Position numbers and translations under genes: made by a program. From Pseudomonas sp. SORT22 (GTDB taxonomy: Bacteria > Pseudomonadota > Gammaproteobacteria > Pseudomonadales > Pseudomonadaceae), in NCBI RefSeq assembly GCF_018417635.1, contig NZ_CP071007.1, positions 5,642,501-5,706,500 on the forward strand: a stretch of 64,000 nt of DNA. Reading direction: 5' to 3'. Positions 46,694-58,430 of this stretch are shown piece after piece. The notes under the pieces are model-generated. The model was given only the letters and a program-made list of their open reading frames with translations, searched no databases and was not told the origin of the DNA. Each line of letters opens with the position of its first letter. The first letter of the stretch is position 1.

Positions 46694-47227
46694 ATGACCA
46701 CAAGCCTGCCTGTAAACCCCGCGCTGAGCCGGCGTGGGCTGCTCAAGTTCAGCCTCGGCGCCAGCGCCTTGCTTGCCACCGCCGGGTTGGGCGCCAGCCT
46801 TAGCGGCTGCTCGGCGCAAACACCGGCCAGCGGCTTCATTACCCTGCGCGAAAACGACTTGCCGATCCTCCACGCGCTGATTCCGGTAGTCCTGGCTGGC
46901 ACCCAGGCGGCGGACAACCGCGAAGCCTTGCTGCGCGGGCTGGACAACAAGCTCGCCGCGCTGTCGCCGGCCATGCTCAAGTTGACCCGGCAACTGTTCG
47001 ACGTGCTCGCCATGACGCTCACCCGCGGGCCGTTGACCGGCATCTGGGGCAGTTGGGACAACGCCAGCAGTGTGCAGATCGAAGCCTTTTTGCAGCGCTG
47101 GCAGGACAGCTCGCTGAACCTGCTGCGCATGGGCCATGCCTCGCTGCTGCAACTGCTGCACATGGCCTGGTACGAACTGCCGCAATCCTGGGCCCATTGC
47201 GGCTACCCAGGGCCACCCAAGGTCTGA
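46694..47227 (+). CDS. Tat-exported lipoprotein-like small subunit
   Basis: 177 residues. The N-terminus carries a twin-arginine signal (LSRRGLLKFSLG) ending in LSGC, a lipobox, so a Tat-exported lipoprotein is likely. The mature part is helical with no cofactor motif. The position directly before a GMC flavoprotein recalls the small subunits of periplasmic gluconate- or sorbitol-type dehydrogenases, which carry the Tat signal for the pair. The flavoprotein itself has no obvious signal, so it could be hitch-hiked. Function inferred. Confidence 0.7.
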   Translation: MTTSLPVNPALSRRGLLKFSLGASALLATAGLGASLSGCSAQTPASGFITLRENDLPILHALIPVVLAGTQAADNREALLRGLDNKLAALSPAMLKLTRQLFDVLAMTLTRGPLTGIWGSWDNASSVQIEAFLQRWQDSSLNLLRMGHASLLQLLHMAWYELPQSWAHCGYPGPPKV

Positions 47228-47254
47228 TCCACCGATAACCACAAGAGGCTGAAC

Positions 47255-48853
47255 ATGCCCGTACCCGACCTGTTTCGCGACGGCCTTGGCCGTGGCTGGA
47301 AAACCCGTGATGCCTCGCGCCTGGACCAGGACCTGAGCCTTGAAACCGACATCGCCATTATCGGCAGCGGCGCCGGCGGCGCCACCAGTGCCGAGCTGCT
47401 CAGTGCTGCAGGCTTCAAGGTACTGCTCATCGAAGAAGGCCCGCTGAAAACCAGCAGCGACTTTCACATGCTCGAAGACCAGGCCTACGCCAGCCTCTAC
47501 CAGGAAGGCATCGGGCGTATGAGCAAGGACGGCGCCATCACCATCCTGCAAGGCCGCGCAGTCGGCGGCACTACCCTGATCAACTGGACCTCGAGCTTTC
47601 GCACCCCCGCGCCAACCCTGGAGCACTGGGCCCGCGAACACGGGGTAAAAGGCCTGAGCAGCGCCGAATTGGCGCCCTGGTTCGCACGCATGGAACAGCG
47701 CCTGGGTATCGAGCCATGGATCATGCCGCCCAACGCCAACAACGAAGCACTGCGCCGCGGCTGCGAAGCGCTGGGCTACAGCTGGAAAGTGATCCCGCGC
47801 AACGTGCGCGGCTGCTGGAACCTGGGCTATTGCGGCATGGGTTGCCCGGTCAACGCCAAGCAGTCGATGCTGGTCACCAGCATCCCGGCGACCCTTGAGC
47901 ACGGCGGCGAGCTGCTGTACCTGGCCCGCGCCGAGCGCCTGGAACACAACGGCGAACAGATCAGCGGCCTGCAGTGCGTGGCCATGGACGCGCGCTGCGT
48001 CGAGCCCACTGGCCGGCAGATCCGGGTCAAGGCCCGGCATTACATCCTTGCCGGTGGCGGCATCAACAGCCCCGGCCTGCTGCTGCGCTCGGACGCTCCG
48101 GACCCCCATGAGCGCCTGGGCAAGCGGACCTTCCTGCACCTGGTCAACTTCAGCGCCGGGCTGTTCAAGGACAAGGTCAATCCGTTCTACGGCGCGCCGC
48201 AGTCGATCTACTCCGACCATTTCCAGTGGCGCGACGGCGTCAACGGGCCGATCGGCTACAAGCTCGAGGTGCCGCCCCTGCACCCGGCGCTGGCCAGCAC
48301 CTTGCTGGGCAGCTTCGGCAAGGACAACGCCCTGCGCATGGAGCAACTGCCGCACACCCACGTGATGCTCGCCCTGCTGCGCGACGGTTTTCACCCCGAC
48401 AGCGTCGGCGGCGAGGTGCAGTTGCGCGGCGATGGCTCGCCGGTGCTCGACTACCCGCTGTCGGCCTATGCCTGGGACGGCGTGCGCCGGGCTTTCCAGA
48501 GCATGGCCGAGATCCAGTTCGCCGCTGGCGCCGACAGCGTGATGCCGGTGCACAGCGATGCCCGCCATGCAAAAAACCTGGCCGAGGCGCGGCAGATGAT
48601 CGACGGCCTGAACCTTGAACTGTTTCGTACCCGCCTGGGCAGCGCCCATGTCATGGGCGGCTGCGCCATGGGCGAAGACCCGCGCCAGGCGGTGTGCGAC
48701 AGCCTGGGCCGGCACCATCAGCTGGAAAACCTGTCGATTCACGACGGCTCGCTGTTCCCCACCAGCATCGGCGCCAACCCGCAATTGTCGGTGTACGGCC
48801 TCAGTGCCCGGCTCAGCGACGCCCTGGCCGCGCGCCTGGTGGCTGGCAGATGA
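47255..48853 (+). CDS. GMC-family flavin oxidoreductase
   Basis: 532 residues. FAD-binding GSGAGGAT at 37-44, GGTTLINWTSSFR, and the C-terminal GMC block with HVMGGCAMGEDP and the histidine-containing NLSIHDGSLFPTSIGANPQLSVYGL. A cysteine-rich loop (VRGCWNLGYCGMGCPVNAKQS) is typical of the long-chain alcohol oxidase-like branch. It probably oxidises an alcohol whose aldehyde product feeds the neighbouring dehydrogenase. No signal peptide is seen. Confidence 0.85.
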   Translation: MPVPDLFRDGLGRGWKTRDASRLDQDLSLETDIAIIGSGAGGATSAELLSAAGFKVLLIEEGPLKTSSDFHMLEDQAYASLYQEGIGRMSKDGAITILQGRAVGGTTLINWTSSFRTPAPTLEHWAREHGVKGLSSAELAPWFARMEQRLGIEPWIMPPNANNEALRRGCEALGYSWKVIPRNVRGCWNLGYCGMGCPVNAKQSMLVTSIPATLEHGGELLYLARAERLEHNGEQISGLQCVAMDARCVEPTGRQIRVKARHYILAGGGINSPGLLLRSDAPDPHERLGKRTFLHLVNFSAGLFKDKVNPFYGAPQSIYSDHFQWRDGVNGPIGYKLEVPPLHPALASTLLGSFGKDNALRMEQLPHTHVMLALLRDGFHPDSVGGEVQLRGDGSPVLDYPLSAYAWDGVRRAFQSMAEIQFAAGADSVMPVHSDARHAKNLAEARQMIDGLNLELFRTRLGSAHVMGGCAMGEDPRQAVCDSLGRHHQLENLSIHDGSLFPTSIGANPQLSVYGLSARLSDALAARLVAGR

Positions 48854-48878
48854 CAACAAATGGCCGCACTGTCTATAG

Positions 48879-49445
<567 letters not shown>

Positions 49446-49535
49446 CATCGGTGATTTGACCATGGCGCCCGCGTGCACTGCGGGCGCTAATGCGGCACAA
49501 TTGTGCCCATTGGTTTTCAAATGCCCGGGTTCTGA

Positions 49536-49804
<269 letters not shown>

Positions 49805-49805
<1 letters not shown>

Positions 49806-51493
49806 TGCCGTTCGTCGCCCGGCTTGCCCCGCTGGTCCTTGGCGCCGTACTGGCGCTGGGGATGGTCAGTGCCCAGGCACAAGGCCCGGGCCGCGCGGCG
49901 ATTGCCACGCCGCATAGCGACGCGACTGCCGCCGCACGTGAAATTCTCGAGCAGGGCGGTAACGCCTTTGACGCCGCCATTGCCGTCAGCGCCGCGCTGG
50001 CGGTGGTCGAGCCTTATGGTTCAGGCCTGGGCGGCGGCGGCTTCTTCCTGCTGCGCGAGGGCGACACACCCGCCCGCTATGCCTTTATCGATGCCCGCGA
50101 GCGCGCACCTGGCAAGGCCAGCGAAGCCATGTACCTCAAGGACGGCAAGGTCCAGCCGGGCTTGTCGATCAATGGCCCGCTGGCGGCGGCGATTCCCGGC
50201 TTGCCGGCAGCCCTCGCCGACCTTGCTGCCCATTACGGCAAGCTGCCACTGAAAAGTACCCTGGCCCCGGCTATTCGCCTGGCCAACCAGGGCTTTGCCG
50301 TCGACCGCATCTATCGCGACCGCGCGCAGATGCGCTTGAGCGCACTGCGCGACGATCCAGAAAGCGCCCGTCTGTTCCTGATCAACGGTGAAGTGCCGGC
50401 CCTGGGCGCTAAAATCCGCCAACCGCAACTGGCCATAACCCTTGAACGTATCGCCAGCCAGGGCCGCGACGGTTTCTATGCCGGCCCGACCGCCCAGGCC
50501 ATGGTGCAGGGGGTACAGGCCGCGGGCGGGATCTGGAGCCTGGATGACCTGGCCAACTACCGCACCGCCAAACGCGAGCCGCTGCGCTACCAACTGGCCA
50601 ATCAACGCGAACTGATCAGCGCCCCGCCGCCCTCGGCCGGTGGCGTGGCCCTGGCCCAGAGCCTGGCGATGCTGCAGCGCCTGCCCTGGCAGAGCGCCGA
50701 GCCTGTACAGCGCAGCCATTACGTACTGGAAGTATTGCGCCGGGCCTACCGTGACCGCGGCCTGCTCGGCGATCCGGACTACGTCAGCAATCCGATACCA
50801 CAGCTGCTCGCGCGTAATTACCTGACGTCGCTGGCCGACAGCATCGACGTCCGCCAGGCCACGCCCAGCAGCAGCCTGCCCCCCGCCCCGGCCTGGCGCG
50901 AGGGCGATCACACCACCCACTTTGCAGTGATCGACGCTGACGGCAATGCCGTGGCCGCGACGCTGTCGGTCAACCTGCCGTTCGGCGCCGCGTTTACTGC
51001 CCCGGGCACCGGCGTGGTGCTGAACAACGAAATGGACGACTTTGCCGCCGACCCGCGTGGCAGCAACAGTTACGGCCTGGCCGGCAGCCAGGCCAATGCC
51101 GTGGCCGCCGGCAAACGGCCGCTGTCGAGCATGAGCCCGAGCTTTATCGAGAGCCCGACCCAGTTCGCCGCCTTCGGCACGCCGGGCGGCAGCCGTATTC
51201 CGAGCATGGTGCTGCTGTCGATGATGGGCTTTCTTGAGGGCCGGCCGGTGGCCGAATGGCCGGCGGTGCCGCGCTATCACCACCAGTACCTGCCCGATGT
51301 GGTCGAGCACGAACCGGGGGCTTTCAGCACCGGGCAGCAGCGCGAGCTGCAAGCACGCGGCTACCCGCTCAAGGACCTGGGCCGCAGCTATGGCAATCAG
51401 CAAGTGCTGTACTGGGACAAGGCCGGGCAAACCCTCGAAGCCGCCAGCGACCCCCGCGGCGTGGGCGCCGCGCAAGTGCTCAGCCCGCGCTGA
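49805..51493 (+). CDS. ggt: Gamma-glutamyltransferase (periplasmic)
   Basis: 562 residues. Signal peptide ends SAQAQ. The precursor self-cleaves before Thr370 in DHTTHFAVIDADGNAVAAT to give the N-terminal nucleophile. Other blocks: GSGLGGGGFFLLR, NNEMDDFA, RPLSSMSPSFI and GTPGGSRIPSM. It cleaves glutathione and related gamma-glutamyl compounds. It overlaps the ferredoxin gene by one base, which is unusual pairing, and is convergent with mutM. Confidence 0.95.
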
Positions 51494-51499
51494 GCACCT

Positions 51500-52312
51500 T
51501 CACTTCTGGCAGCGCGGGCAGTAGACGCTGGCGCGCTGGCCAAGCTTGACCTCACGCAGGATGCTGCCGCAGACCTTGCACGGCTCTTCCCCGCGCCCGT
51601 AGACGAACAGTTCCTGCTGGAAGTAGCCCGGCTGGCCGTCGCCGCCGATAAAGTCGCGCAAGGTGGTGCCGCCGCGCTCGATGGCGCAGGCGAGGATGCG
51701 TTTGATCTCGATCGCAAGCTTCAGGTAGCGCGCCCGGGAAATGCCCCCGGCTTCGCGGCGCGGGTCGATACCGGCAGCGAACAGCGCCTCGGTTGCATAG
51801 ATATTGCCAACCCCGACCACCACCGCGTTGTCCATGATGAACGGCTTGACCGCCATCGACTTGCCCCGCGACAGCTGGAACAACCGCTCGCCGTCGAACA
51901 GATCGGTCAATGGCTCCGGGCCGAGCTTGATCAGCAGCTCATGGTTGAGCGGATCGAGGCTCCAGAGCATCGCGCCGAAGCGCCGCGGGTCGGTGTAGCG
52001 CAAGGCCAGGCCCGACTCCAGTTCGATATCCACATGCTCGTGCTTGGCCGCCGGCAATCCAATCTCGACCAGGCGCAAATTACCGGACATGCCCAGGTGG
52101 CTGATCAGGGTGCCCACTTCGGCATTGAGCAGCAGGTACTTGGCGCGCCGCTCGACCTTGACGAAGCGCTGCCCGGAAAGGCGAATGTCGAGGTCCTCGG
52201 GGATCGGCCAGCGCAGGCGCCGGTCGCGCACGATTACCCGGCTGACCCGCTGGCCCTCCAGGTAGGGCGCAATACCGCGCCGGGTGGTTTCGACTTCTGG
52301 CAATTCCGGCAT
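51500..52312 (-). CDS. mutM: Formamidopyrimidine-DNA glycosylase
   Basis: 270 residues. Removes 8-oxoguanine and Fapy bases. N-terminal [13 protein letters not shown] with the catalytic Pro after Met removal, [15 protein letters not shown], and the C-terminal zinc finger CKVCGS...YCPRC. Ends 6 bases from the ggt stop. Confidence 0.97.
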   Translation of the reverse strand: MPELPEVETTRRGIAPYLEGQRVSRVIVRDRRLRWPIPEDLDIRLSGQRFVKVERRAKYLLLNAEVGTLISHLGMSGNLRLVEIGLPAAKHEHVDIELESGLALRYTDPRRFGAMLWSLDPLNHELLIKLGPEPLTDLFDGERLFQLSRGKSMAVKPFIMDNAVVVGVGNIYATEALFAAGIDPRREAGGISRARYLKLAIEIKRILACAIERGGTTLRDFIGGDGQPGYFQQELFVYGRGEEPCKVCGSILREVKLGQRASVYCPRCQK

Positions 52313-52315
52313 GGA

Positions 52316-53182
52316 TCAGTGACCGCCCAGTTCGCGAATGGTCTGCTTGAGGTTCTCGAAGTCATACTCGGACAGGCCGACATAATCGAGCACCAGGTGC
52401 CCGACGGTATTCCATTCGTGGTCGATGCTCTGGTTGCCCAGCACCCGGTACGAAGCGCAGATGTGCTCGGCCATTTTCAGGATCGCCAGCAGGTTTTTCA
52501 GCTGGCTGTTGCGCGCCGAGTCATCGCTGAACACCGCCAGGGCGTTGTGATGGTTGGCGATGGCGTTGCTCAGGTGCTCGGGCAGGCGCCACGACTTGGC
52601 GGTGTAGTAACCGACCACCGCGTGGTTGGTGTTGAACACCTGGTTCTCGGTGTCGACCACCCGCTGCTCGGCACCGGCGCTGGCGTAGGCATCCTCGAGC
52701 ACGCTCATGTACTCGGGGAAGCGTTTGAGCATCAACGGCACGCCGCAATCGTGGAACAGGCCCAGGGCATAGGCTTCGTCCACCGCCTGCGAGCCGATGC
52801 GCTTGGCCAGGGTCAGGCAGGTCATGGCTACGTCCTGGGCGGTGTCCCAGAAACGGTTGAGGGTGACGATGGTGTCGTCGCTCATCTCGCCCTTGATCGA
52901 CTGGGCGTTGATCAGGTTGATGATCGAGCGGCTGCCGAGCAGGTTCACCGCGCGCTGGATCGAGGCGATCTTGTTGGTCAGGCCGTAGTACGGCGAGTTG
53001 ACCAGCTTGAGCAGCGCGCCGGACAGGCCCGGGTCCTGGGAGATCAGCTTGGCGATCACCTCCAGGTCAGGGTCGGGCATGTATTGCTCGAACTGCAGGT
53101 CAACCATGATCTGCGGCTGCGGCGGTACGCTGATGCCTTGCAGGGCATGCTGGATCTGTTCGGCGGAGAGTTCCTGGGACAT
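52316..53182 (-). CDS. HDOD-domain protein
   Basis: 288 residues, no membrane segment. An HDOD domain fills most of it (MVDLQFEQYMPDPDLEVIAKLISQDPGLSGALLKLVNSPYYGL region and DEAYALGLFHDCGVPLML). HDOD proteins are HD-like regulators without assured catalytic metals; roles in signalling are family knowledge. It precedes mutM by 3 bases on the same strand and is divergent from rlmI. Confidence 0.87.
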   Translation of the reverse strand: MSQELSAEQIQHALQGISVPPQPQIMVDLQFEQYMPDPDLEVIAKLISQDPGLSGALLKLVNSPYYGLTNKIASIQRAVNLLGSRSIINLINAQSIKGEMSDDTIVTLNRFWDTAQDVAMTCLTLAKRIGSQAVDEAYALGLFHDCGVPLMLKRFPEYMSVLEDAYASAGAEQRVVDTENQVFNTNHAVVGYYTAKSWRLPEHLSNAIANHHNALAVFSDDSARNSQLKNLLAILKMAEHICASYRVLGNQSIDHEWNTVGHLVLDYVGLSEYDFENLKQTIRELGGH

Positions 53183-53303
53183 AAGTACACACTCGGGGCT
53201 GAGCGGCGATTCTAACCTGATCGTACTGGCCAGCGGTGAAGCTAAAGGCCATCGCTCTGTTGCAATTTGTCGCTATTCCCCATCGAGGCGTCAGGCATCG
53301 GGT

Positions 53304-53309
53304 TATAAT
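53304..53309 (+). promoter_or_regulatory. Consensus -10 box for rlmI
   Basis: TATAAT lies 28 bases before the rlmI ATG, inside the long upstream open frame. That supports the ATG at 53337 as the real start. Confidence 0.45.
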
Positions 53310-53336
53310 CCCGCTCTTTTTTCCCGGAGCGACGTC

Positions 53337-54533
53337 ATGTCCCTGCCCAGCCTTCGTCTCAAAGCCAATGCCGACCGCCGCCTGCGCGCCGGCCACCTGT
53401 GGGTCTACAGCAACGAAATCGACGTCGCCGCGACCCCGCTGCATGGCTTCAAGGCCGGTGACCAGGCGATCCTCGAGACCGCCGGCGGCAAGGCCCTGGG
53501 CGTCGTCGCCATGAGCCCGAACAACCTGATCTGCGCCCGCCTGCTGTCACGTGACGCCAAGCTGGCCCTGGACAAATCGCTGCTGGTGCACCGCATCAAC
53601 GTAGCCCTGTCGCTGCGCGAGCGTCTGTTCGACAAGCCGTTCTACCGCCTGGTGTACGGCGATTCCGACTTGCTGCCGGGCCTGGTGGTCGATCGTTTCG
53701 GCGATATCCTGGTGGTCCAGCTCGCCTCGGCGACCATGGAACAGCACAAGGATGACGTGGTTGCCGCGCTGGTCCAGGTGCTCAAGCCCACCGGCATCCT
53801 GTTCAAGAACGACTCGGCCGCGCGCGACGCCGAAGGCCTGGGCCGTTACGTTGAAACCGTGTTCGGCCTGGTGCCGGAGTGGGTGGCCCTGGAAGAGAAC
53901 GGCGTGAAGTTCGAGGCGCCGGTCATGGAAGGCCAGAAGACCGGCTGGTTCTACGACCACCGCATGAACCGCGCGCGCCTGGCGCCGTACGTCAAGGGCA
54001 AGCGCGTGCTCGACCTGTTCAGCTACATCGGCGGCTGGGGCGTGCAGGCCGGTGCCTTTGGTGCCAGCGAAGTGTTCTGCGTCGATGCCTCGGGCTTCGC
54101 TCTGGACGGCGTCGAGCGTAACGCCGGGCTCAACGGCATTGCCGAGAAGCTGACCTGCATCGAAGGCGATGTGTTCGAAGCGCTGAAAGAGCTCAAGGCC
54201 TCCGAAGAGCGTTTCGACGTGATCGTGGCCGACCCGCCCGCCTTCATCAAGCGCAAGAAAGACCTGAAAAACGGCGAAGGCGCCTACCGCCGCCTGAACG
54301 AGCAAGCCATGCGCCTGCTGACCAAGGACGGCATTCTGGTCAGCGCATCGTGCTCGATGCACCTGCCTGAAGACGACCTGCAGAACATCCTGCTGACCAG
54401 CGCCCGTCACCTGGACCGCAACATCCAGCTGCTCGAGCGCGGCGGCCAGGGCCCGGATCACCCGGTGCACCCGGCGATCCCGGAAACCCGCTACATCAAG
54501 AGCATCACCTGCCGCCTGCTGCCCAACAGCTAA
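53337..54533 (+). CDS. rlmI: 23S rRNA (cytosine-C5)-methyltransferase RlmI-like
   Basis: 398 residues from ATG 53337. The N-terminal PUA domain (RLKANADRRLRAGHLWVYSNEI) is followed by the EEHEY-like region and the Rossmann SAM domain, with VLDLFSYIGGWGVQAGAFGA and catalytic VADPPAFIKRKK; the cysteine is in SASCSMHL. E. coli RlmI modifies C1962 of 23S rRNA. The specific site is by family inference. A terminator follows. Confidence 0.92.
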   Translation: MSLPSLRLKANADRRLRAGHLWVYSNEIDVAATPLHGFKAGDQAILETAGGKALGVVAMSPNNLICARLLSRDAKLALDKSLLVHRINVALSLRERLFDKPFYRLVYGDSDLLPGLVVDRFGDILVVQLASATMEQHKDDVVAALVQVLKPTGILFKNDSAARDAEGLGRYVETVFGLVPEWVALEENGVKFEAPVMEGQKTGWFYDHRMNRARLAPYVKGKRVLDLFSYIGGWGVQAGAFGASEVFCVDASGFALDGVERNAGLNGIAEKLTCIEGDVFEALKELKASEERFDVIVADPPAFIKRKKDLKNGEGAYRRLNEQAMRLLTKDGILVSASCSMHLPEDDLQNILLTSARHLDRNIQLLERGGQGPDHPVHPAIPETRYIKSITCRLLPNS

Positions 54534-54547
54534 GGCGGGGTGCAATA

Positions 54548-54576
54548 AAAAATCCCGGCCTGGTGCCGGGATTTTT
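54548..54576. terminator. Bidirectional terminator between rlmI and the DUF4153 gene
   Basis: AATCCCGGC/GCCGGGATT stem with a 5-base loop, A run left and T run right, between convergent genes. Confidence 0.87.
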
Positions 54577-54590
54577 TCGCCTGCAAGACG

Positions 54591-56264
54591 CTAGCGGTTG
54601 GGCTGCCAGGTCAGGTCGACACCATCAATGGTCAGCGTCTTGTAGCGCGGCATCACCGGTTTCATCTGGCCATGGCGGATCAGCTGAACCAGGCGCTCGG
54701 TGTTATCGCGAATACTGTGCAGGCTACCGACTTCGCGCCACTCACCCTTGCCCTCGCGGGCAAACAGAAAAACGCTGGATGCGTAGGTGTGCCGCGGGAT
54801 CATCAACACTTCGTTGCGCCCGTCGCCATCCATGTCCACGCCCCACAAAAAGCAGCCCCTGCCGGTGCATTGAGTCTCGGCCATGACCATCTTGGCGAAC
54901 GCCTCGCTGCCAGGCTGCTCGGGGCCCAACCATTCCAGTTTCGGCCCGCGAGTGTCTTCGCCGTACCGCGCGTGGGATTCTTCCATGATCCACTGCAGCC
55001 TCTTGCGCCCTTCAGCGTCGAACAGCTCGTCAGTCTTGAGCCGCTCTTGCAGCGCCGTGAACGCCTCACGTCCCGGCTTGCCCAGGCCGTGATACAAGGT
55101 TCTGGCATCGAATTCCTGGATCGCGGTGCGCCCGCTAAGCAAGCGCTCGACCTGGTTGTTGGCACTGAGCTGCAAAGGGTTCAGCAGCGGGGTATAGAAC
55201 AGCACCACCAGCACCGCGCTGAGCAGGGCAATCCACGGGTTACTGACCCGCAGGCTATTGAGCCAGCCCTTGCCCGAGGCGAACACCGCCCACAGCGCAG
55301 CAAGGCTGTGCACCTGCATCACACCAATCAGCAACAGGGCGAGAATACGCTCAGGCGTCAGGCCGTACTGATTCACCCGCAACCAGCTTGAATAGCCCGC
55401 CAACGCCACCAGCACCGGCAAGCACAGCAAGCAGGCCTCGACCAGGCGCTTGAGCACACCCGGATAGGGATTGGCCTGATGGCCATCCTGGAACACGCCG
55501 TTGACCAAAAACAGGTTGATGGCCACCAGCAACAGCAGGATGGTGGTCGAGTAGCCGGTGTTCCAGATCGGCTGCAACCCGGTAAACGGCAGCATCAGGC
55601 TGAACAGCAAGGCGATCAGTGCGCTCAGTGGCAGCAACACACGGCACAGGGTCAGCAGCACACCGCGCAACAGGCCGATGACCTTTTCGTTCTCCAGGCC
55701 CATGCGCATCCCCAGGGAGAACACCACAGCCAGACCGATACGCACCACTGGCGCCGAGGTCAGCACATCTTCGACCTGGGGGATGCCGAGCATCAGGAAC
55801 AGGCGCCCGCACAGCCACAGCAGCAGCCAGAACAACAGAGTGAACAGCAGCGCCAGGAGGACGATGAAGATGTTGTTCCAGGCATGCCGGAACAGGTCTT
55901 CATAACGCGGCCGCAGCCCTTCGCGGGTCGGCCAGCTGAGGATGAAGGCGGTGCCGATGTAGGTCACCACAACCGCGGCCAGCCATGAGCTCTGCCAGAC
56001 CCAGCCCAGGGTGTCCTGGCTGAAGGTCCAGCTGCTGATAAAGCCGATCAGCAGCGTCAGGCCCAGGACCAGCCAGGCGGTACCGCGTTGCAACACCGCA
56101 CTGCCGAGCAGTTGCAGGTTGACCCCGGCCACCAGCACGGCGGCGCACAGGCCAAATGGCAGCCCGGCGATATCAATCTGGATGTGCCTGGCGAAGAGGA
56201 ACACCAGGCCTTGCAGCAGGCCAATGGCCAGGTAGAACAGTAAAGATCGACTTATCGCAGGCAT
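54591..56264 (-). CDS. DUF4153 multi-pass membrane protein with a C-terminal soluble domain
   Basis: 557 residues from ATG 56264 ([19 protein letters not shown]). About eleven hydrophobic helices cover roughly residues 5-375, matching DUF4153. The last 180 residues are soluble, with paired cysteines in [15 protein letters not shown] and an acidic [11 protein letters not shown] turn like calcium loops of VCBS/FG-GAP repeats. Function unknown. It is divergent from ilvD. Confidence 0.75.
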   Translation of the reverse strand: MPAISRSLLFYLAIGLLQGLVFLFARHIQIDIAGLPFGLCAAVLVAGVNLQLLGSAVLQRGTAWLVLGLTLLIGFISSWTFSQDTLGWVWQSSWLAAVVVTYIGTAFILSWPTREGLRPRYEDLFRHAWNNIFIVLLALLFTLLFWLLLWLCGRLFLMLGIPQVEDVLTSAPVVRIGLAVVFSLGMRMGLENEKVIGLLRGVLLTLCRVLLPLSALIALLFSLMLPFTGLQPIWNTGYSTTILLLLVAINLFLVNGVFQDGHQANPYPGVLKRLVEACLLCLPVLVALAGYSSWLRVNQYGLTPERILALLLIGVMQVHSLAALWAVFASGKGWLNSLRVSNPWIALLSAVLVVLFYTPLLNPLQLSANNQVERLLSGRTAIQEFDARTLYHGLGKPGREAFTALQERLKTDELFDAEGRKRLQWIMEESHARYGEDTRGPKLEWLGPEQPGSEAFAKMVMAETQCTGRGCFLWGVDMDGDGRNEVLMIPRHTYASSVFLFAREGKGEWREVGSLHSIRDNTERLVQLIRHGQMKPVMPRYKTLTIDGVDLTWQPNR

Positions 56265-56579
56265 TGCAAATCCTTTTGGCCAGTGGGGTGCGAAGCGCGC
56301 AAGTCTACCCAAAGCCTGGCAGCCGACGCCAAGGCCTTTACCTTGCGGGCTGCGCCAACGGCCAATTATCACAACGCCATTCCCTCAAGGCCGCAGCGGT
56401 GTAGAATCGGGCTATTCATCGCCAGTCATCCCCGGCGGGTTTATGAGCTCTGGCCGAGCGCACGGCGATCCCGCGGCGATCTTGGCTTCATCCGTACCAG
56501 CGGCCACCTGCCTTCGGTGCAAAGGACAAGAGAAGCTCACTCCCCTTTTTGTTACCTGATTAGCCGCCAGGAGTGCTTC
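56265..56579. other. 315-base region between the DUF4153 gene and ilvD
   Basis: No credible gene. A -10-like TAGAAT occurs at 56402-56407 but no good -35 pair. The ilvD ribosome site CAGGAG is at the right end. I see no clear attenuator, leader peptide or riboswitch fold. Confidence 0.5.
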
Positions 56580-58421
56580 ATGCCTGATTACCGCTCGAAA
56601 ACGTCCACCCACGGCCGCAATATGGCCGGCGCCCGCGCCCTCTGGCGTGCCACCGGGATGAAGGACGAAGACTTCAAGAAACCGATCATCGCCATCGCCA
56701 ACTCGTTCACCCAGTTCGTCCCGGGCCACGTGCACCTGAAGGACCTCGGCCAGCTGGTGGCTCGCGAGATCGAACGCGCCGGTGGCGTGGCCAAGGAATT
56801 CAACACCATCGCGGTCGACGACGGCATCGCCATGGGCCATGACGGCATGCTCTATTCGCTGCCAAGCCGCGAGATCATCGCCGACTCGGTCGAGTACATG
56901 GTCAACGCCCACTGCGCCGACGCCATCGTCTGCATCTCCAACTGCGACAAGATCACCCCCGGCATGCTGATGGCCGCCCTGCGCCTGAACATCCCGGTGA
57001 TCTTCGTTTCTGGCGGGCCGATGGAAGCCGGCAAGACCAAACTGGCCAGCCACGGCCTGGACCTGGTCGATGCCATGGTCATTGCCGCCGACTCCACTGC
57101 CAGCGATGAAAAAGTCGCCGAGTACGAGCGCAGCGCCTGCCCGACCTGCGGTTCGTGCTCCGGCATGTTCACCGCCAACTCGATGAACTGCCTGACCGAA
57201 GCCCTGGGCTTGGCTCTGCCGGGCAACGGTTCGACCCTGGCCACCCACAGCGACCGCGAACAGCTGTTCCTGCAGGCCGGGCGCACCATCGTCGAGCTGT
57301 GCAAGCGCTACTACGGCGACAACGACCAGAGCGTACTGCCGCGCAACATCGCCAACTTCAAGGCGTTCGAGAACGCCATGATGCTCGACATCGCCATGGG
57401 CGGTTCGACCAACACCATCCTGCACCTGCTGGCCGCCGCCCAGGAAGCCGAGATCGCTTTCGACCTGCGCGACATCGATCGCCTGTCGCGCAAAGTGCCG
57501 CAGCTGTGCAAAGTGGCGCCGAACATCCAGAAGTACCACATGGAAGACGTCCACCGCGCCGGCGGCATCTTCAGCATCCTCGGCTCGCTGGCCCGTGGCG
57601 GCCTGCTGCACACCGACCTGCCGACCGTGCACAGCCCGAGCATGGAAGAAGCCATCGCCAAGTGGGACATCACCCAGACCAGCGACGAAGCGGTGCACCA
57701 CTTCTTCAAGGCGGGCCCGGCCGGTATTCCGACCCAGACCGCGTTCAGCCAGTCGACCCGCTGGCCGAGCCTGGACGACGACCGTGAAAACGGCTGCATC
57801 CGCAGCGTCGAGCACGCCTACTCGCAAGAAGGCGGCCTGGCCGTGCTGTACGGCAACATCGCCCTGGACGGCTGCGTGGTGAAAACCGCCGGCGTCGACG
57901 AGTCGATCCACGTCTTCGAAGGCAACGCCAAGATCTTCGAAAGCCAGGACAGCGCCGTGCGCGGCATCCTTGCTGACGAAGTGAAGGCCGGTGACATCGT
58001 CATCATCCGCTACGAAGGCCCGAAAGGCGGCCCGGGCATGCAAGAGATGCTCTACCCGACCTCGTACCTCAAGTCCAAGGGCCTGGGCAAAGCCTGCGCC
58101 CTGCTCACCGACGGCCGTTTCTCTGGCGGCACCTCGGGCCTGTCGATCGGCCACGCTTCGCCAGAAGCCGCAGCCGGCGGCGCTATCGGCTTGGTGCAGG
58201 ACGGCGACAAGGTGCTGATCGACATCCCCAACCGCTCGATCAACCTGCTGGTCAGCGATGAAGAGCTGGCGGCGCGCCGTGTCGAGCAAGACAAGAAAGG
58301 CTGGAAGCCGGTCGAAGCGCGCCCACGCAAAGTGACCACGGCGCTCAAGGCCTACGCCCTGCTGGCGACCAGCGCCGACAAGGGCGCGGTACGTAACAAG
58401 GCACTGCTCGACGGGCTGTAA
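56580..58421 (+). CDS. ilvD: Dihydroxy-acid dehydratase
   Basis: 613 residues from ATG 56580; the open frame extends far upstream without support. Third step of isoleucine/valine synthesis. Fe-S ligands in [10 protein letters not shown] and the [16 protein letters not shown] block, and the C-terminal [23 protein letters not shown] signature. Its length is that of the 4Fe-4S-type enzyme. A REP palindrome follows. Confidence 0.97.
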   Translation: MPDYRSKTSTHGRNMAGARALWRATGMKDEDFKKPIIAIANSFTQFVPGHVHLKDLGQLVAREIERAGGVAKEFNTIAVDDGIAMGHDGMLYSLPSREIIADSVEYMVNAHCADAIVCISNCDKITPGMLMAALRLNIPVIFVSGGPMEAGKTKLASHGLDLVDAMVIAADSTASDEKVAEYERSACPTCGSCSGMFTANSMNCLTEALGLALPGNGSTLATHSDREQLFLQAGRTIVELCKRYYGDNDQSVLPRNIANFKAFENAMMLDIAMGGSTNTILHLLAAAQEAEIAFDLRDIDRLSRKVPQLCKVAPNIQKYHMEDVHRAGGIFSILGSLARGGLLHTDLPTVHSPSMEEAIAKWDITQTSDEAVHHFFKAGPAGIPTQTAFSQSTRWPSLDDDRENGCIRSVEHAYSQEGGLAVLYGNIALDGCVVKTAGVDESIHVFEGNAKIFESQDSAVRGILADEVKAGDIVIIRYEGPKGGPGMQEMLYPTSYLKSKGLGKACALLTDGRFSGGTSGLSIGHASPEAAAGGAIGLVQDGDKVLIDIPNRSINLLVSDEELAARRVEQDKKGWKPVEARPRKVTTALKAYALLATSADKGAVRNKALLDGL

Positions 58422-58430
58422 GCAGAAAAG

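Noticed and set aside
46658..48859. A 733-codon open frame antisense to the Tat/GMC genes
   Set aside because: It covers two well-supported genes on the other strand and has shadow-type composition.
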